DNA from: Gudongella sp034006985
GTDB lineage: Bacteria > Bacillota > Clostridia > Tissierellales > Tissierellaceae
Length of the DNA: 64,000 nucleotides
Assembly (NCBI GenBank): GCA_034006985.1
Contig: JAVERT010000004.1
Location: 62,001-126,000 of the forward strand
Direction of reading: 5' to 3'
Shown: one piece after another, positions 8,256 through 17,039 of the stretch
Position numbering within the stretch: the first letter of the stretch is position 1
Layout of the letters: each line of letters starts with the position of its first letter
Notes under the pieces: generated by a model
What the model was told of the DNA's origin: nothing
What the model saw: the letters and a program-made list of their open reading frames with translations, nothing else
The model's database searches: none
Translations under genes and position numbers: made by a program

Positions 8256-9665
8256 TTATAATTTTTTAGAGAATATCGCTAATACTACAATAATTCCAAC
8301 TCCAAATATCATAAGTCCTGTTTGCTCAATTGATACTATTCCAACAAATGCAACTATAGCTATTGCTACTGGAATAATATACTTAACTACATTATACCAA
8401 GCATTGAACAACCCAAACTTAATTGTACCACCATTTGTAAGTTCATCTTGTAAATCTTCTTTCTTCATAAACCAACCTACAACAATTGCTAGTATCATTC
8501 CACCAATTGCTAAGAATATTTTATCAGTTAATATATCAAAGAAGTCAAATACTCCAACTCCAAGAATCTTGAATCCTGACATCAATCCCATTGATAAAGA
8601 TGAAAGAATTCCTGTAACAACCATAATTCCACCAGTTGTATAAACTGATTTTTTTCTTTCCCATCCTCTTGAGTCAATTAAATATGCAACAACAACTTCA
8701 AGTAGCGAAACAGATGAAGTTAATGCTGCTACAAAGAGTGCTACAAAGAAAACAGCAGAGAAAAGAGATCCTATTCCACCCATTGCTGCAAATATCTGTG
8801 GTACAACAACAAATACTAATCCAGCTCCTACAGTTGGTTCTAATCCAAATGCAAATAATGCAGGGAATATTGCAATTCCAGCTAGTATTGCTATACCTGT
8901 ATCCATCAACGTTACAATTAATGCATTACTTGGAAGGTTTTCACTCTTATTTAAATAACTACCATAAGTCATCATACAACCCATTCCTAAGCTAAGTGAG
9001 AAAAATGCTTGCCCAAGAGCTGCTAAGTATGTCTGGCCAGTAACCTTACTAAAATCTGGTTTGAATAAGAAATCAAGACCAGCTGATGCACCAGGAAGTG
9101 TGACGCTTCTTATAGCAATTAATATTAAAAGTGCAAATAATGTTGGCATTAATACTTTACCAGCTTTTTCAATCCCACCAGATATCCCTTTAGCAACAAT
9201 TGAGATGTTTATAAAAAGAAATAACAACATCCAAGCTACTGGTTGTATAGGACTACCTATAAAAGCTCCAAAAGCATCACCGATAGTTGCTGCATTAGAC
9301 AATAGTCCAGTAAAAGACTTAACTATATAAGCCATTGCCCATCCACCAACTACTGGATAAAATCCCATAATGAAGAATGCACTTAATACTCCTAAAACTC
9401 CAGCGAAAGTAAACCTTGAATCAACTTTTTTGTAAGCTCCTACTGCAGAAAGTTGAGTTCTACGACCTACTGCAAATTCTGCAATCATAACACTAAGTCC
9501 AATTACAAGAGCAAACACTAAGTAAATAATAATAAATGCACTACCACCGTTTTCACCAGCTAAATATGGAAATCTCCATATATTACCAAGACCAACCGCT
9601 GATCCAGCTGCTGCCATTATAAATCCTATCCTCGAACCCCAATTCTCTCTTTGTTTTTTTTCCAT
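8256..9665 (-). CDS. neurotransmitter:sodium symporter family transporter (amino acid uptake)
   Basis: About 469 residues with roughly 11-12 hydrophobic segments. TM1 carries the family signature GSAVGLGNIWRFPYLAGENG near the N-terminus, where substrate and sodium bind between unwound helices. Family members such as LeuT, MhsT and TnaT import hydrophobic or aromatic amino acids with sodium; the substrate here cannot be read with certainty. The ATG at 9665 is preferred over the TTG one codon earlier because AGGAGG lies 9 bases upstream. The gene has its own promoter (9722-9750) and terminator, so it is monocistronic. Confidence 0.92.
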   Translation of the reverse strand: MEKKQRENWGSRIGFIMAAAGSAVGLGNIWRFPYLAGENGGSAFIIIYLVFALVIGLSVMIAEFAVGRRTQLSAVGAYKKVDSRFTFAGVLGVLSAFFIMGFYPVVGGWAMAYIVKSFTGLLSNAATIGDAFGAFIGSPIQPVAWMLLFLFINISIVAKGISGGIEKAGKVLMPTLFALLILIAIRSVTLPGASAGLDFLFKPDFSKVTGQTYLAALGQAFFSLSLGMGCMMTYGSYLNKSENLPSNALIVTLMDTGIAILAGIAIFPALFAFGLEPTVGAGLVFVVVPQIFAAMGGIGSLFSAVFFVALFVAALTSSVSLLEVVVAYLIDSRGWERKKSVYTTGGIMVVTGILSSLSMGLMSGFKILGVGVFDFFDILTDKIFLAIGGMILAIVVGWFMKKEDLQDELTNGGTIKFGLFNAWYNVVKYIIPVAIAIVAFVGIVSIEQTGLMIFGVGIIVVLAIFSKKL

Positions 9666-9721
9666 CAACTATTCCCTCCTTTTAAAATTGTAATATTGTA
9701 TTTTACACACATCCTACACTT

Positions 9722-9750
9722 ATAATAATATATAAATGAGTATTTGTCTA
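9722..9750 (-). promoter_or_regulatory. sigma-A type promoter for the sodium symporter gene
   Basis: TAGACA, then 17 bases, then TATTAT on the minus strand, about 55 bases before the start codon. The fit to consensus is good in both boxes. Confidence 0.55.
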
Positions 9751-9875
9751 GTCTGAATTTACAGATTATTATGAAAAATATGTTAATACTTTATCAATCT
9801 CTAGTCATAGTGCGTCTAAGTGCAAATATACATCTTAAAATATCTTAATATACATACATTCATTGGATTCAAGAA

Positions 9876-10646
9876 CTAATCCCAATACTTATATACCGAA
9901 TCTACAATACAATATCCAATATCTTTGTAGATTTTCCCAGCAATAGGATTTTCATATTCTAGAAACACCTGTTTATTTTCATTTTGCAATATATTTGATA
10001 AGTATTTCACAAGTTTTGTAGCATATCCTTTGTTTCTATGTTCAGGTATTGTAGCAACACCAACTATAAGTGATGCATTATCTGTTTCAAAATCAGTACC
10101 TGCTACAGATACCAATCTACTATTATCATAAATTCCAACAATTCTTCCCCTGCTAGTTAAAATTCTTTGCTGAAGCACATCTATTGAAGCAAAAGACTTG
10201 AAAGTTTCATTGTAGATTTCAATTACTTTATATAACTCATTAAATTCTATTAGGCATATATCCTCTGAATAATTTGTTTCAAGTTCCTTATATGATTTTA
10301 AATGACATAGCTCAGTTAACTTCTTGGATTTTGTAAGTATATTTTTAGTCTTAATTAAACTACAATATGAATTAGGACCTATAAGATTTTTGAAATTAAT
10401 TGTCCCTAAAAAATTAGAAATTTCTATATAATCAAAACTTGACGGAGCATAAAACTTTAGTGTTCCTGATTTTCTTATAAATAAAACTGATACTATTTTC
10501 TCATCTTTGTCATGTTGAACGTAAATATCTTCATATATTTCCTTTTCTGAAACTAAACCTAGAATATTAAAATAGTTTTCTAAAATATTTTCTTTTAAAA
10601 AAGGTACAATCATGCTCCATTCTTTTTTATCAAGTCTAGTAATCAT
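9876..10646 (-). CDS. GNAT acetyltransferase with long N-terminal domain
   Basis: 256 residues. The C-terminal half is a GNAT domain with VGVATIPEHRNKGYATKLVKYL (acetyl-CoA loop) and a YKDIGYCIVD ending. The N-terminal 130 residues look like a second, degenerate GNAT-like fold or a substrate module; I cannot name it. GGTGAT lies 5 bases before the ATG. It is 29 bases downstream of the NYN-LOTUS gene in the same direction, so it is possibly the last gene of that operon. No clear terminator follows. Confidence 0.78.
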   Translation of the reverse strand: MITRLDKKEWSMIVPFLKENILENYFNILGLVSEKEIYEDIYVQHDKDEKIVSVLFIRKSGTLKFYAPSSFDYIEISNFLGTINFKNLIGPNSYCSLIKTKNILTKSKKLTELCHLKSYKELETNYSEDICLIEFNELYKVIEIYNETFKSFASIDVLQQRILTSRGRIVGIYDNSRLVSVAGTDFETDNASLIVGVATIPEHRNKGYATKLVKYLSNILQNENKQVFLEYENPIAGKIYKDIGYCIVDSVYKYWD

Positions 10647-10675
10647 TTAATCACCATGCTTCCTTTATATATAAA

Positions 10676-11554
10676 TTAATCCATTTTGCTTTTTCTCTTT
10701 TTATAATGTCTTTTAGCTTTATTAACTACTTGTTTGTTTTCTTCATCCTTTTTTTCTTCATCCTTTTTTTCTTCATCTTTTAATGAAACCCACATTGCTG
10801 TACCACCACTTTTATCATTTTCTATCTGAATAAATTCCATCTTTTTTAAAAATTTAGACAGCTTTGTATCTCCATAATTTCTTACATCAAAATCAGGGTA
10901 CCTTTTTGCTAGTCTATTCCCTATTTCTCCCATATTCATACTCTGATTATTTCCATCTGCTTCGTCTAACATTTTCTTCACTGCTAATTTAATAACTTTT
11001 AAATTAGTCATATTCTTTTCTATATCTTCATTCCCATTATTTGACTTTGAAGTACTTAAATTTTGCTTACCATTTTTTATTATCTCTGACTTATTAGACA
11101 TTTCCATCGACTTTTCTTCCGAAGCTGCCAATACATCTAAGTACTTAAACTGATTACATGATGCAATAAAAGGTTTTGGAGTCTTTTTTTCACCCATACC
11201 TATAACAGTCATGCCTGATTCTCTTAATCTAGATGAGAGTTTAGTAAAATCACTATCACTTGATACAATGCAAAATCCATCAACATTCTTAGAGTAAAGA
11301 ATATCCATTGCGTCTATAATCATAGCGGAATCTGTCGCATTTTTCCCTGTTGTATAGCCATATTGTTGAATAGGGGTTATAGAATTCTCCAACAATACAT
11401 CCTTCCATGCAGCTGTATTCGGTTTTGTCCAATCTCCATATATTCTCTTATAAGTTGCAATTCCATAATTTGCTGTTTCATCTAAAATATATTTAATATA
11501 TTTTGAAGAAACATTATCCGCATCGATTAATACTGCAAAACGTTTTTCTTCCAT
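10676..11554 (-). CDS. NYN-domain ribonuclease-like protein with C-terminal OST-HTH/LOTUS domain
   Basis: 292 residues. The N-terminal NYN (PIN-like) domain keeps the acidic metal-binding set: D11 and D13 in LIDADN, D75 in the KNATDSA turn, and D100/D102 in SSDSDF. A LOTUS/OST-HTH domain, an RNA-binding winged helix, covers about 185-262 and ends in GGTAMWVSL. The tail is a charged repeat of DEEKK units followed by a Lys/Arg-rich end. Proteins of this LabA/limkain type are predicted RNA-processing nucleases. The ATG overlaps the stop codon of the upstream FAD dehydrogenase gene (TAATG), so translation is coupled. The domain calls are secure; the RNA target is unknown. Confidence 0.85.
   Translation of the reverse strand: MEEKRFAVLIDADNVSSKYIKYILDETANYGIATYKRIYGDWTKPNTAAWKDVLLENSITPIQQYGYTTGKNATDSAMIIDAMDILYSKNVDGFCIVSSDSDFTKLSSRLRESGMTVIGMGEKKTPKPFIASCNQFKYLDVLAASEEKSMEMSNKSEIIKNGKQNLSTSKSNNGNEDIEKNMTNLKVIKLAVKKMLDEADGNNQSMNMGEIGNRLAKRYPDFDVRNYGDTKLSKFLKKMEFIQIENDKSGGTAMWVSLKDEEKKDEEKKDEENKQVVNKAKRHYKKRKSKMD
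10741..10781 (-). repeat. 15-bp tandem repeat inside the NYN-LOTUS gene
   Basis: The unit CTTCATCCTTTTTTT (plus strand) occurs twice perfectly and a third time in part. It encodes the repeating DEEKK units of the protein tail and includes T/A runs that could slip during replication. Confidence 0.8.
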
Positions 11555-13143
11555 TACTTAACTTCCTCCTTTAAAAATCCCAAATATTCTGCTATTCTTA
11601 AACCATCTAATGCTGAAGACATAATTCCACCCGCATAACCAGCTCCCTCTCCTATTGGAAATATACCCTTTATATTTGACTGGAAATCTTCATCTCTCTT
11701 TATCCTAATAGGAGATGAACTTCTTGTTTCAACGCCTGTCATAATAGCACTTTCATCTCCAAATCCCTTAATTCTTTTATCAAATAAAATTATGGCTTTT
11801 CTTAGAGTCTCAACCACATAATCAGGTAAACAATTAGAGATATCAGTCATTTTAACGCCTGGTAAGTAACTAGGATCCAATTCTCCGATGCTAGTCGAAC
11901 TTTTGTTTTTCAAAAAGTCTCCAACTTTTTGAGCTGGTGCATTGTAATTCATTCCACCTTCGATAAAAGCTAGCCTCTCCCATTTTCTTTGGAATTCAAC
12001 CCCAGCTAATGGATGAGAACCTTCAAAGTCATCGGGCCCAACACCTACTAATAATGCTGAATTTGCTGTTTCTAACTTTCTGCTATACTTGCTCATTCCA
12101 TTTGTAACTAACATGCCTTCTTCAGAAGCTGCAGCTACAACTTGACCCCCAGGGCACATGCAAAATGTATATGCAGATCTCCCATTATCAAAATGATTAG
12201 AAAGTTTATATTCTGCAGGTTTTAATTTTGGATGCATAAAACTTTCTCCATATTGGTTTTTATTAATTAATGCCTGAGAATGCTCTATTCTAACTCCTAT
12301 AGAAAAACTCTTTTGCTCAATTTTAATCCCACTATCATTTAACATCTCAAATGTATCCCTAGCACTATGCCCTAGTGCTAGTATTAACTTGTCGCAAGCT
12401 ATTTGTTCATTATTATTAATAACAATACCTGTGATTTTATTTTCTAATATACTTAAACCTGTTAATTTCTTTCCAAATTTGATTTCCCCACCATTTGAAA
12501 TAATTCTATTTCTTATATTCTTTACTACTCCTCTTAATAAATCTGTTCCAATATGTGGTTTGTTATAGTAAAGTATCTCTTCTGGTGCTCCTGCTTCGAC
12601 AAAATATTCTAAAATTTTCTTTGATCTTGGATTGTTAACCTGGGTTGTTAATTTCCCATCTGAAAATGTACCAGCTCCACCTTCTCCAAATTGAACATTT
12701 GACTCAGGATTAAGTTCACCAGTATTCCAAAATTTAGAAACATCTTTTACTCTTTCTTCTACTGTCTTTCCTCTTTCAATTATGATGGGATTAAAACCTA
12801 GTTCACTAAGTACAAGTCCACAAAATAAGCCTGCGGGCCCTGTACCAACTATTATGGGTCTAAGACCAGTCCTTGTTTTATTCTGATAAATAATAGAATC
12901 TTCATTTACTTTTAATATGCCTTTTTTATGATTCCTTTTCAATAAGGTTTCTTCATCATTTACCTTGATATCTATAGAATAAACCATATAGATATTGCTT
13001 TTATTTCTAGCATCTATAGATTTTTTATTTATTGACCAAGAAATAATATCTGACTCTGCTATTCTCAGCATTTTTGAAATTAATGAAGGGATCTCTTTTT
13101 CATCTCTATCTAAGGCTAGTTTTACTTCATTTACTCTTAACAT
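11554..13143 (-). CDS. FAD-dependent dehydrogenase (COG2509-type NAD(P)/FAD oxidoreductase)
   Basis: About 529 residues. The start at 13143 (MLRVNEVK) is chosen because AGAGGTG lies 6 bases upstream; an in-frame TTG further up has no site. After an N-terminal 90-residue domain the FAD-binding fold begins with IIVGTGPAGLFCGLVLSELG. Later come GEGGAGTFSDGKLTT, a CPGGQVVAAASEEG segment, and a C-terminal GEGAGYAGGIMSSALDG that closes the FAD site. This matches a widespread family of uncharacterised dehydrogenases related to geranylgeranyl-reductase-like flavoproteins. It lies 10 bases after the PurM-like gene and overlaps the NYN-LOTUS gene, so the three form one operon. Confidence 0.88.
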   Translation of the reverse strand: MLRVNEVKLALDRDEKEIPSLISKMLRIAESDIISWSINKKSIDARNKSNIYMVYSIDIKVNDEETLLKRNHKKGILKVNEDSIIYQNKTRTGLRPIIVGTGPAGLFCGLVLSELGFNPIIIERGKTVEERVKDVSKFWNTGELNPESNVQFGEGGAGTFSDGKLTTQVNNPRSKKILEYFVEAGAPEEILYYNKPHIGTDLLRGVVKNIRNRIISNGGEIKFGKKLTGLSILENKITGIVINNNEQIACDKLILALGHSARDTFEMLNDSGIKIEQKSFSIGVRIEHSQALINKNQYGESFMHPKLKPAEYKLSNHFDNGRSAYTFCMCPGGQVVAAASEEGMLVTNGMSKYSRKLETANSALLVGVGPDDFEGSHPLAGVEFQRKWERLAFIEGGMNYNAPAQKVGDFLKNKSSTSIGELDPSYLPGVKMTDISNCLPDYVVETLRKAIILFDKRIKGFGDESAIMTGVETRSSSPIRIKRDEDFQSNIKGIFPIGEGAGYAGGIMSSALDGLRIAEYLGFLKEEVK

Positions 13144-13153
13144 TTTTACACCT

Positions 13154-13873
13154 CTATTCTTTATCAATACTTTCCGAATATATAATATGTAGTTTATCTT
13201 TATAATTATGTATTAAATAATCTATTGCATTTTTTTTTGCTACTATTAAAACACAAGTTGCTGGTCCTGCAGACTTATTTAAATCCAAGTCACATTTTAT
13301 AACTTTAACAAATCTCTTTTCCAATTCTTCAATTGCCCCTCCAGATCCTAGAGGAATTATTTCTTCAATATCTTTTATTTTCATCAATGCTATAAATTCT
13401 TTTGTGCTTATAGCTGCTTTTGCATTTTTAATTACTTCTTCACCGCATAGAGGTTCTCCAATAATTGCATAAATAAATTCTTTTTTTTCATAATTATCAT
13501 TATACTCTATTTTTCTTAAACCAGTTATCGATACAGCAATGGATGTCTGTAAAGGTTTAAAATTGTTTTCACTACTTGAAATAAATGGAATATTATTATA
13601 TCCAAATTCTTGAAAACAATTTACAAATCCTTTCTCTGCAAATACATACTTATCAATATCGCCTGTATAATTAAAACTATACCCAATTGGTTCACATTTT
13701 AGTGATAAAAGCTCCATTAAAGCTACCCTACATGTTATTTTAGCCACTTCTTCTATCTCTAAGTAAACATAATCATCTGGTAATTCTCCAACCCCAGTAC
13801 AGCAATCAGTAGTAATTAATAACTCTTTGCTTACTCCAAATCTTATAAATGCAGCATCTCTCAATTCTTTCAC
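13154..13873 (-). CDS. PurM/ThiL-superfamily protein, similar to alpha-ribazole kinase CblS
   Basis: 239 residues. The N-terminal half resembles the ATP-binding half of AIR-synthase/ThiL-like proteins: an ITTDCCTGVGE turn, then EVAKITCRVALMELLSLKCEPI. In this superfamily that helix packs against the nucleotide site. The closest remembered group is the CblS-type alpha-ribazole kinase/ATP-binding proteins of Firmicutes, but no cobamide gene is nearby. A glycine-rich IPLGSGGAIEELEKRF lies in the C-terminal half. It heads the operon with the FAD dehydrogenase and the NYN-LOTUS protein. The fold is a moderate call; the function is open. Confidence 0.5.
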   Translation of the reverse strand: MKELRDAAFIRFGVSKELLITTDCCTGVGELPDDYVYLEIEEVAKITCRVALMELLSLKCEPIGYSFNYTGDIDKYVFAEKGFVNCFQEFGYNNIPFISSSENNFKPLQTSIAVSITGLRKIEYNDNYEKKEFIYAIIGEPLCGEEVIKNAKAAISTKEFIALMKIKDIEEIIPLGSGGAIEELEKRFVKVIKCDLDLNKSAGPATCVLIVAKKNAIDYLIHNYKDKLHIIYSESIDKE

Positions 13874-14085
13874 TCCAATATTTTTATTAGTTATAATACT
13901 ATTCTACTATTAAACTGTGTTAGTAGTCTATAGTACAATAAACTTAAAACAATAAGGTCTACCTATATATTTTAATGAAATCCAGCCATAAGGCGATTAA
14001 CTCTTTCTCTCATCTCTCCTGCTTTATTATAAATTCACTATTTCGAATTACGAATTCATGTAGCAATTATAGCTTTCTAACATTT

Positions 14086-14112
14086 AAAAAAACCGGCCAT
14101 ATCGGCCGGTCC
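14086..14112 (-). terminator. terminator of the ferritin-like gene
   Basis: GC-rich stem ACCGGCC/GGCCGGT with a 5-base loop, followed by TTTTTTT on the minus strand. Confidence 0.88.
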
Positions 14113-14138
14113 ACTTATATTAATTCTATTTAATTATA

Positions 14139-14612
14139 TTATAATCCTAAAGACCTAAGCACCCCAAATTGCATCCTATCTCTAACCATTTGAAGATGTT
14201 TTTTTTCTTCTTTAAGTATAGTTTTCATTTCCTTTTGAGCTATCTCTGGATATAATGACATCATTTGATAAACAAATAATATCCCATCTTTTTCCATTTG
14301 TTCTGCTAAATCTAACGCATCTTTTAACTTCATAGATTTATCAAACTCATGTTTTTCTTTTATATTCTCATTAATTAATGAATTTGTATACTCTACTTCT
14401 TCCTCAGAAAAATCTCCCTCTAAATCATCTGCATGAAGTTCAAGTAATTTCATATACATTTTATGATGCTTATCTTCTTCGAGTGATAATCGGTTAAATA
14501 ATTTTTTAGATTTCTCATCCTCAGCATTTTCTTCAAGATCTGAGTAATACTTAGATACTTCCTCTTCCATCTTAACAAATGTAGCTAAAATCTGTTTTCC
14601 ATCAAATTTCAT
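14139..14612 (-). CDS. ferritin-family (rubrerythrin-like diiron) protein
   Basis: About 157 residues, all helical. The ATG at 14612 has AAGGAG 8 bases upstream, whereas the in-frame GTG at 14621 would overlap that site. Ferritin-like diiron ligands appear as paired Glu/ExxH motifs: KMEEEVSKYY, LEEDKHHKMY, LAEQMEKDG and LKEEKKHLQM. There is no C-terminal rubredoxin Cys4 domain, so this is the erythrin part alone. Such proteins reduce peroxide or handle iron in anaerobes. It is 72 bases downstream of a flavin reductase gene, which could supply electrons; that link is inference. Confidence 0.82.
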   Translation of the reverse strand: MKFDGKQILATFVKMEEEVSKYYSDLEENAEDEKSKKLFNRLSLEEDKHHKMYMKLLELHADDLEGDFSEEEVEYTNSLINENIKEKHEFDKSMKLKDALDLAEQMEKDGILFVYQMMSLYPEIAQKEMKTILKEEKKHLQMVRDRMQFGVLRSLGL

Positions 14613-14693
14613 TAAAATCACTCCTTTTTATTTTGTTTAATTAAATAATACTCCTAATCAGCGTAAATATCAAGCTTTATACCTTTTTAAAAT

Positions 14694-15392
14694 CTAGTAA
14701 CCAATAAAATTATCTGTTTTAATATTTTCTTTATCTACACCCATTTCCAATAGTTTCTCTGTAATTATTGCATTCATGCCTGGTGTCCCAGAGATATAAA
14801 AAAGAGCATTATTTCTCATTTCCTTAGAGTATTCTTCGATCTTTTTCATAAAATCATTTCTATCAGAAATTAAATGAAGATGAAACCCAGTATATTTTTT
14901 ATCTAACCATTTTAAAGAATCTTCATATGCAAATTCTCCTCTATCATCCGCATATAAAAGTTCTAGTCTTTCTGGATTAATTGATTTCAAATCCATATCC
15001 ATTAAAAAAGCTCTAACTGGTGTAATTCCAATACCACCTACTATAAGGAATATCGGTTTGTCATAATCAGTTATTAAAAATCTTCCTAATGGATCTTCGA
15101 TGCTAAGCTTATCTCCTTTTTTTAAGTTTAACAACATTTTTTTGCATTCCGTCGATTCTGAAGTTATTCTAGTTGAAAACATTACCTTTTCTTCTTCCAT
15201 GATAGATGCTACGCTGAAAATTCTATAATTCTTGTCACCTTCAGCTTTACACTCTAAATTTCTAAATATTGCATGTTGCCCAGGTATCCACGATAATTCT
15301 TTAGGTCTGTTAAAAACAAACGAATAAATATCAGACGTTTCCTTAATCATTTCCCTAAATTCAATTTCTATTTCTTTATTAAGCAAAGACAT
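14694..15392 (-). CDS. ferredoxin-NADP reductase-like FAD oxidoreductase
   Basis: About 232 residues. The ATG at 15392 is chosen over an in-frame GTG at 15404 that falls within GGAGGTG. An N-terminal FAD-binding barrel (YRIFSVAS, the RxYS-type flavin motif; PGQHAIF) leads to the NAD(P) Rossmann half with FLIVGGIGITPVRAFL and a YISGTPGMNAII ending. No 2Fe-2S Cys cluster is present, so it is a single-domain reductase. It lies directly upstream of the ferritin-like gene in the same direction and may serve as its electron donor. Confidence 0.86.
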   Translation of the reverse strand: MSLLNKEIEIEFREMIKETSDIYSFVFNRPKELSWIPGQHAIFRNLECKAEGDKNYRIFSVASIMEEEKVMFSTRITSESTECKKMLLNLKKGDKLSIEDPLGRFLITDYDKPIFLIVGGIGITPVRAFLMDMDLKSINPERLELLYADDRGEFAYEDSLKWLDKKYTGFHLHLISDRNDFMKKIEEYSKEMRNNALFYISGTPGMNAIITEKLLEMGVDKENIKTDNFIGY

Positions 15393-15479
15393 TTTAAATA
15401 ACACCTCCTTCTGTAATATTTCTTACTTTTATTATTATACCCCTTTATTAAATCAATATAACTTTTATTAAATCAATAA

Positions 15480-15507
15480 TAAAAAACCTGCCAAATTAGG
15501 CAGGTTT
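15480..15507 (-). terminator. terminator of the aminotransferase gene
   Basis: Stem AAACCTGCC/GGCAGGTTT with a 6-base loop, followed by a T-rich run (TTTTTTATTATT) on the minus strand. Confidence 0.85.
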
Positions 15508-15510
15508 CTT

Positions 15511-16827
15511 TTATCTTTGTGCTTCGTATTTTCTTAATAACTCTACAAACAATTCAGGTACTTTTGCCATGACTTCTGGTTTTTCAACAAATGAAATTCT
15601 AAACTGAGTTGTACCAGGATTTTTATCATTACCCTTTACATCATAAAAACCTTTCATAGGAGCAATTAACAAAGTGGTCTCTACACCATCTAACATCACA
15701 GAACCTTCACCAGCGCAATATAAAACGAATTCTATAGCATCAAAACCAGGTTTTACAACATTTCTAACGTCTATTACTGAATAAATAGATGCATCAGGAG
15801 CTGATACGATTAATTTTGGTTCTTTTTCTTTTAATCCATTATACACATTTACTATTTGTTTTTTATAAAAATCTCTTTGCTTTTTAGCCCAACCAAGAAT
15901 ATCTTCTTTTGATTCATTAGCTAATGCACCGAAAATATATTGGCCTATTGCATTTGCACAAAGGTTAGCAGTATACTCTGCAACTGAACGATTATGGAAT
16001 TCTGGGTTATCAGTTATAACAGCCCCTATTCTTAATCCACATGCATTCCAAACTTTAGAAGCAGTTTCAATACTTATTCTTCTTCCCTCTATGCCAGGTA
16101 CATCTACATCTGATATTCCCCATATACTAACCAAAGGTTTATCCTCTTTATAGTATAGCTCACGGTAAGCTTCATCACTAACCATCCACATATTATACTT
16201 AACACAAAGAGCCGCAATTTCTTTCATTGTTTCATAATCAAAAAGTTGCCCAGTTGGATTGTCATAAGGAATTACTAACAATGCAGCAGGTTTATTTTCT
16301 TTGATAATTTCTTCTAATTCAGAAACTTCTGGTAAATTAAAACTGCCTTCCTCATCCATAGTTCTTTTAACTGTAATAGTTTTCTTACCAAGTCTCTCAG
16401 CAAATGACAAATAATTTGTATAAGCTGGATCAATTAACATTAATGGTTTTTCTGCAGTTCCAGCAGGTCCACTAACTCCAAGAATAATAAGCTCCATCCC
16501 AGATGATCCTCCATCTGTAACCTGAATATTTAACTTACTTGTATCAAATCCTTCGGAATCTAAAATATTTTTAAATGCATTAATAGATTCTTTAGTACCT
16601 ACTGTAGGAGTATATCGTATTACCCCATCTTTAAATGGACTGTCTGGTGCATCAAGATTAAACATCCTCTTTTGCATTGCAGGATTAGTTGGCAGGGAAA
16701 CGTTTCCAATCCCAACATTAATTACTGCTTGTGGCTTAATTTTTCTTTCTTCGTACTTCATTTGTGCAAGTCTTACTGCTGATGGCATCCTCGATTCAAA
16801 GTGAGCTGATAATACTGGTTTACTCAT
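15511..16827 (-). CDS. class I/II pyridoxal-phosphate aminotransferase
   Basis: About 438 residues. The start at 16827 (MSKPVLS) has AAGAGGTG 6 bases upstream; the GTG at 16836 overlaps that site. The fold type I aminotransferase signature is clear: VIPYDNPTGQ around the cofactor, SDEAYREL, then the Schiff-base lysine in ETASKVWNACGLRIGA, and a C-terminal FRISFVEKPEV with the carboxylate-binding Arg. The specificity (aspartate, alanine or aromatic) cannot be read. It stands alone, with a terminator after it and an unusual palindromic operator before it. Confidence 0.9.
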   Translation of the reverse strand: MSKPVLSAHFESRMPSAVRLAQMKYEERKIKPQAVINVGIGNVSLPTNPAMQKRMFNLDAPDSPFKDGVIRYTPTVGTKESINAFKNILDSEGFDTSKLNIQVTDGGSSGMELIILGVSGPAGTAEKPLMLIDPAYTNYLSFAERLGKKTITVKRTMDEEGSFNLPEVSELEEIIKENKPAALLVIPYDNPTGQLFDYETMKEIAALCVKYNMWMVSDEAYRELYYKEDKPLVSIWGISDVDVPGIEGRRISIETASKVWNACGLRIGAVITDNPEFHNRSVAEYTANLCANAIGQYIFGALANESKEDILGWAKKQRDFYKKQIVNVYNGLKEKEPKLIVSAPDASIYSVIDVRNVVKPGFDAIEFVLYCAGEGSVMLDGVETTLLIAPMKGFYDVKGNDKNPGTTQFRISFVEKPEVMAKVPELFVELLRKYEAQR

Positions 16828-16868
16828 AAAATACACCTCTTTATTTAAATTTAGTTTATGTTTTTTAC

Positions 16869-16893
16869 ATTAATGCAATTGCATTAATGCAAT
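16869..16893 (-). promoter_or_regulatory. overlapping perfect palindromes, probable operator of the aminotransferase gene
   Basis: ATTAATGCAATTGCATTAAT (16869-16888) is a perfect 20-bp palindrome. ATTGCATTAATGCAAT (16878-16893) is a second perfect palindrome that shares its right half. The pair starts 42 bases upstream of the aminotransferase start. This arrangement suggests two phased dimer sites for a repressor of the GntR/MocR or similar type; no regulator gene is adjacent. Confidence 0.6.
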
Positions 16894-17039
16894 CTCTTGC
16901 CTTTATATTATCACAACAAAGATATATTTACATCAATAAAATTGGATAAACTTAAAAACTTAAAATCTTCTTTCAATTCCTTAAATCATTCTATTTTTGC
17001 TTTTCTTATCGTTTGATAGAACTCTATCAAAGCTTACTG

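Noticed and set aside
8215..9330. Plus-strand open frames across the sodium symporter gene
   Set aside because: They are antisense shadows of a clear transporter gene, with low-complexity Gln/Leu or Ile/Pro content and no ribosome sites.
12995..13192. Plus-strand frame over the start of the FAD dehydrogenase
   Set aside because: Antisense shadow that overlaps the ribosome site and start of a well-supported gene.
17012..17031. Hairpin TTTGATAG/CTATCAAA as a terminator
   Set aside because: Weak AT stem with no T tract on the minus strand; left as a comment only.
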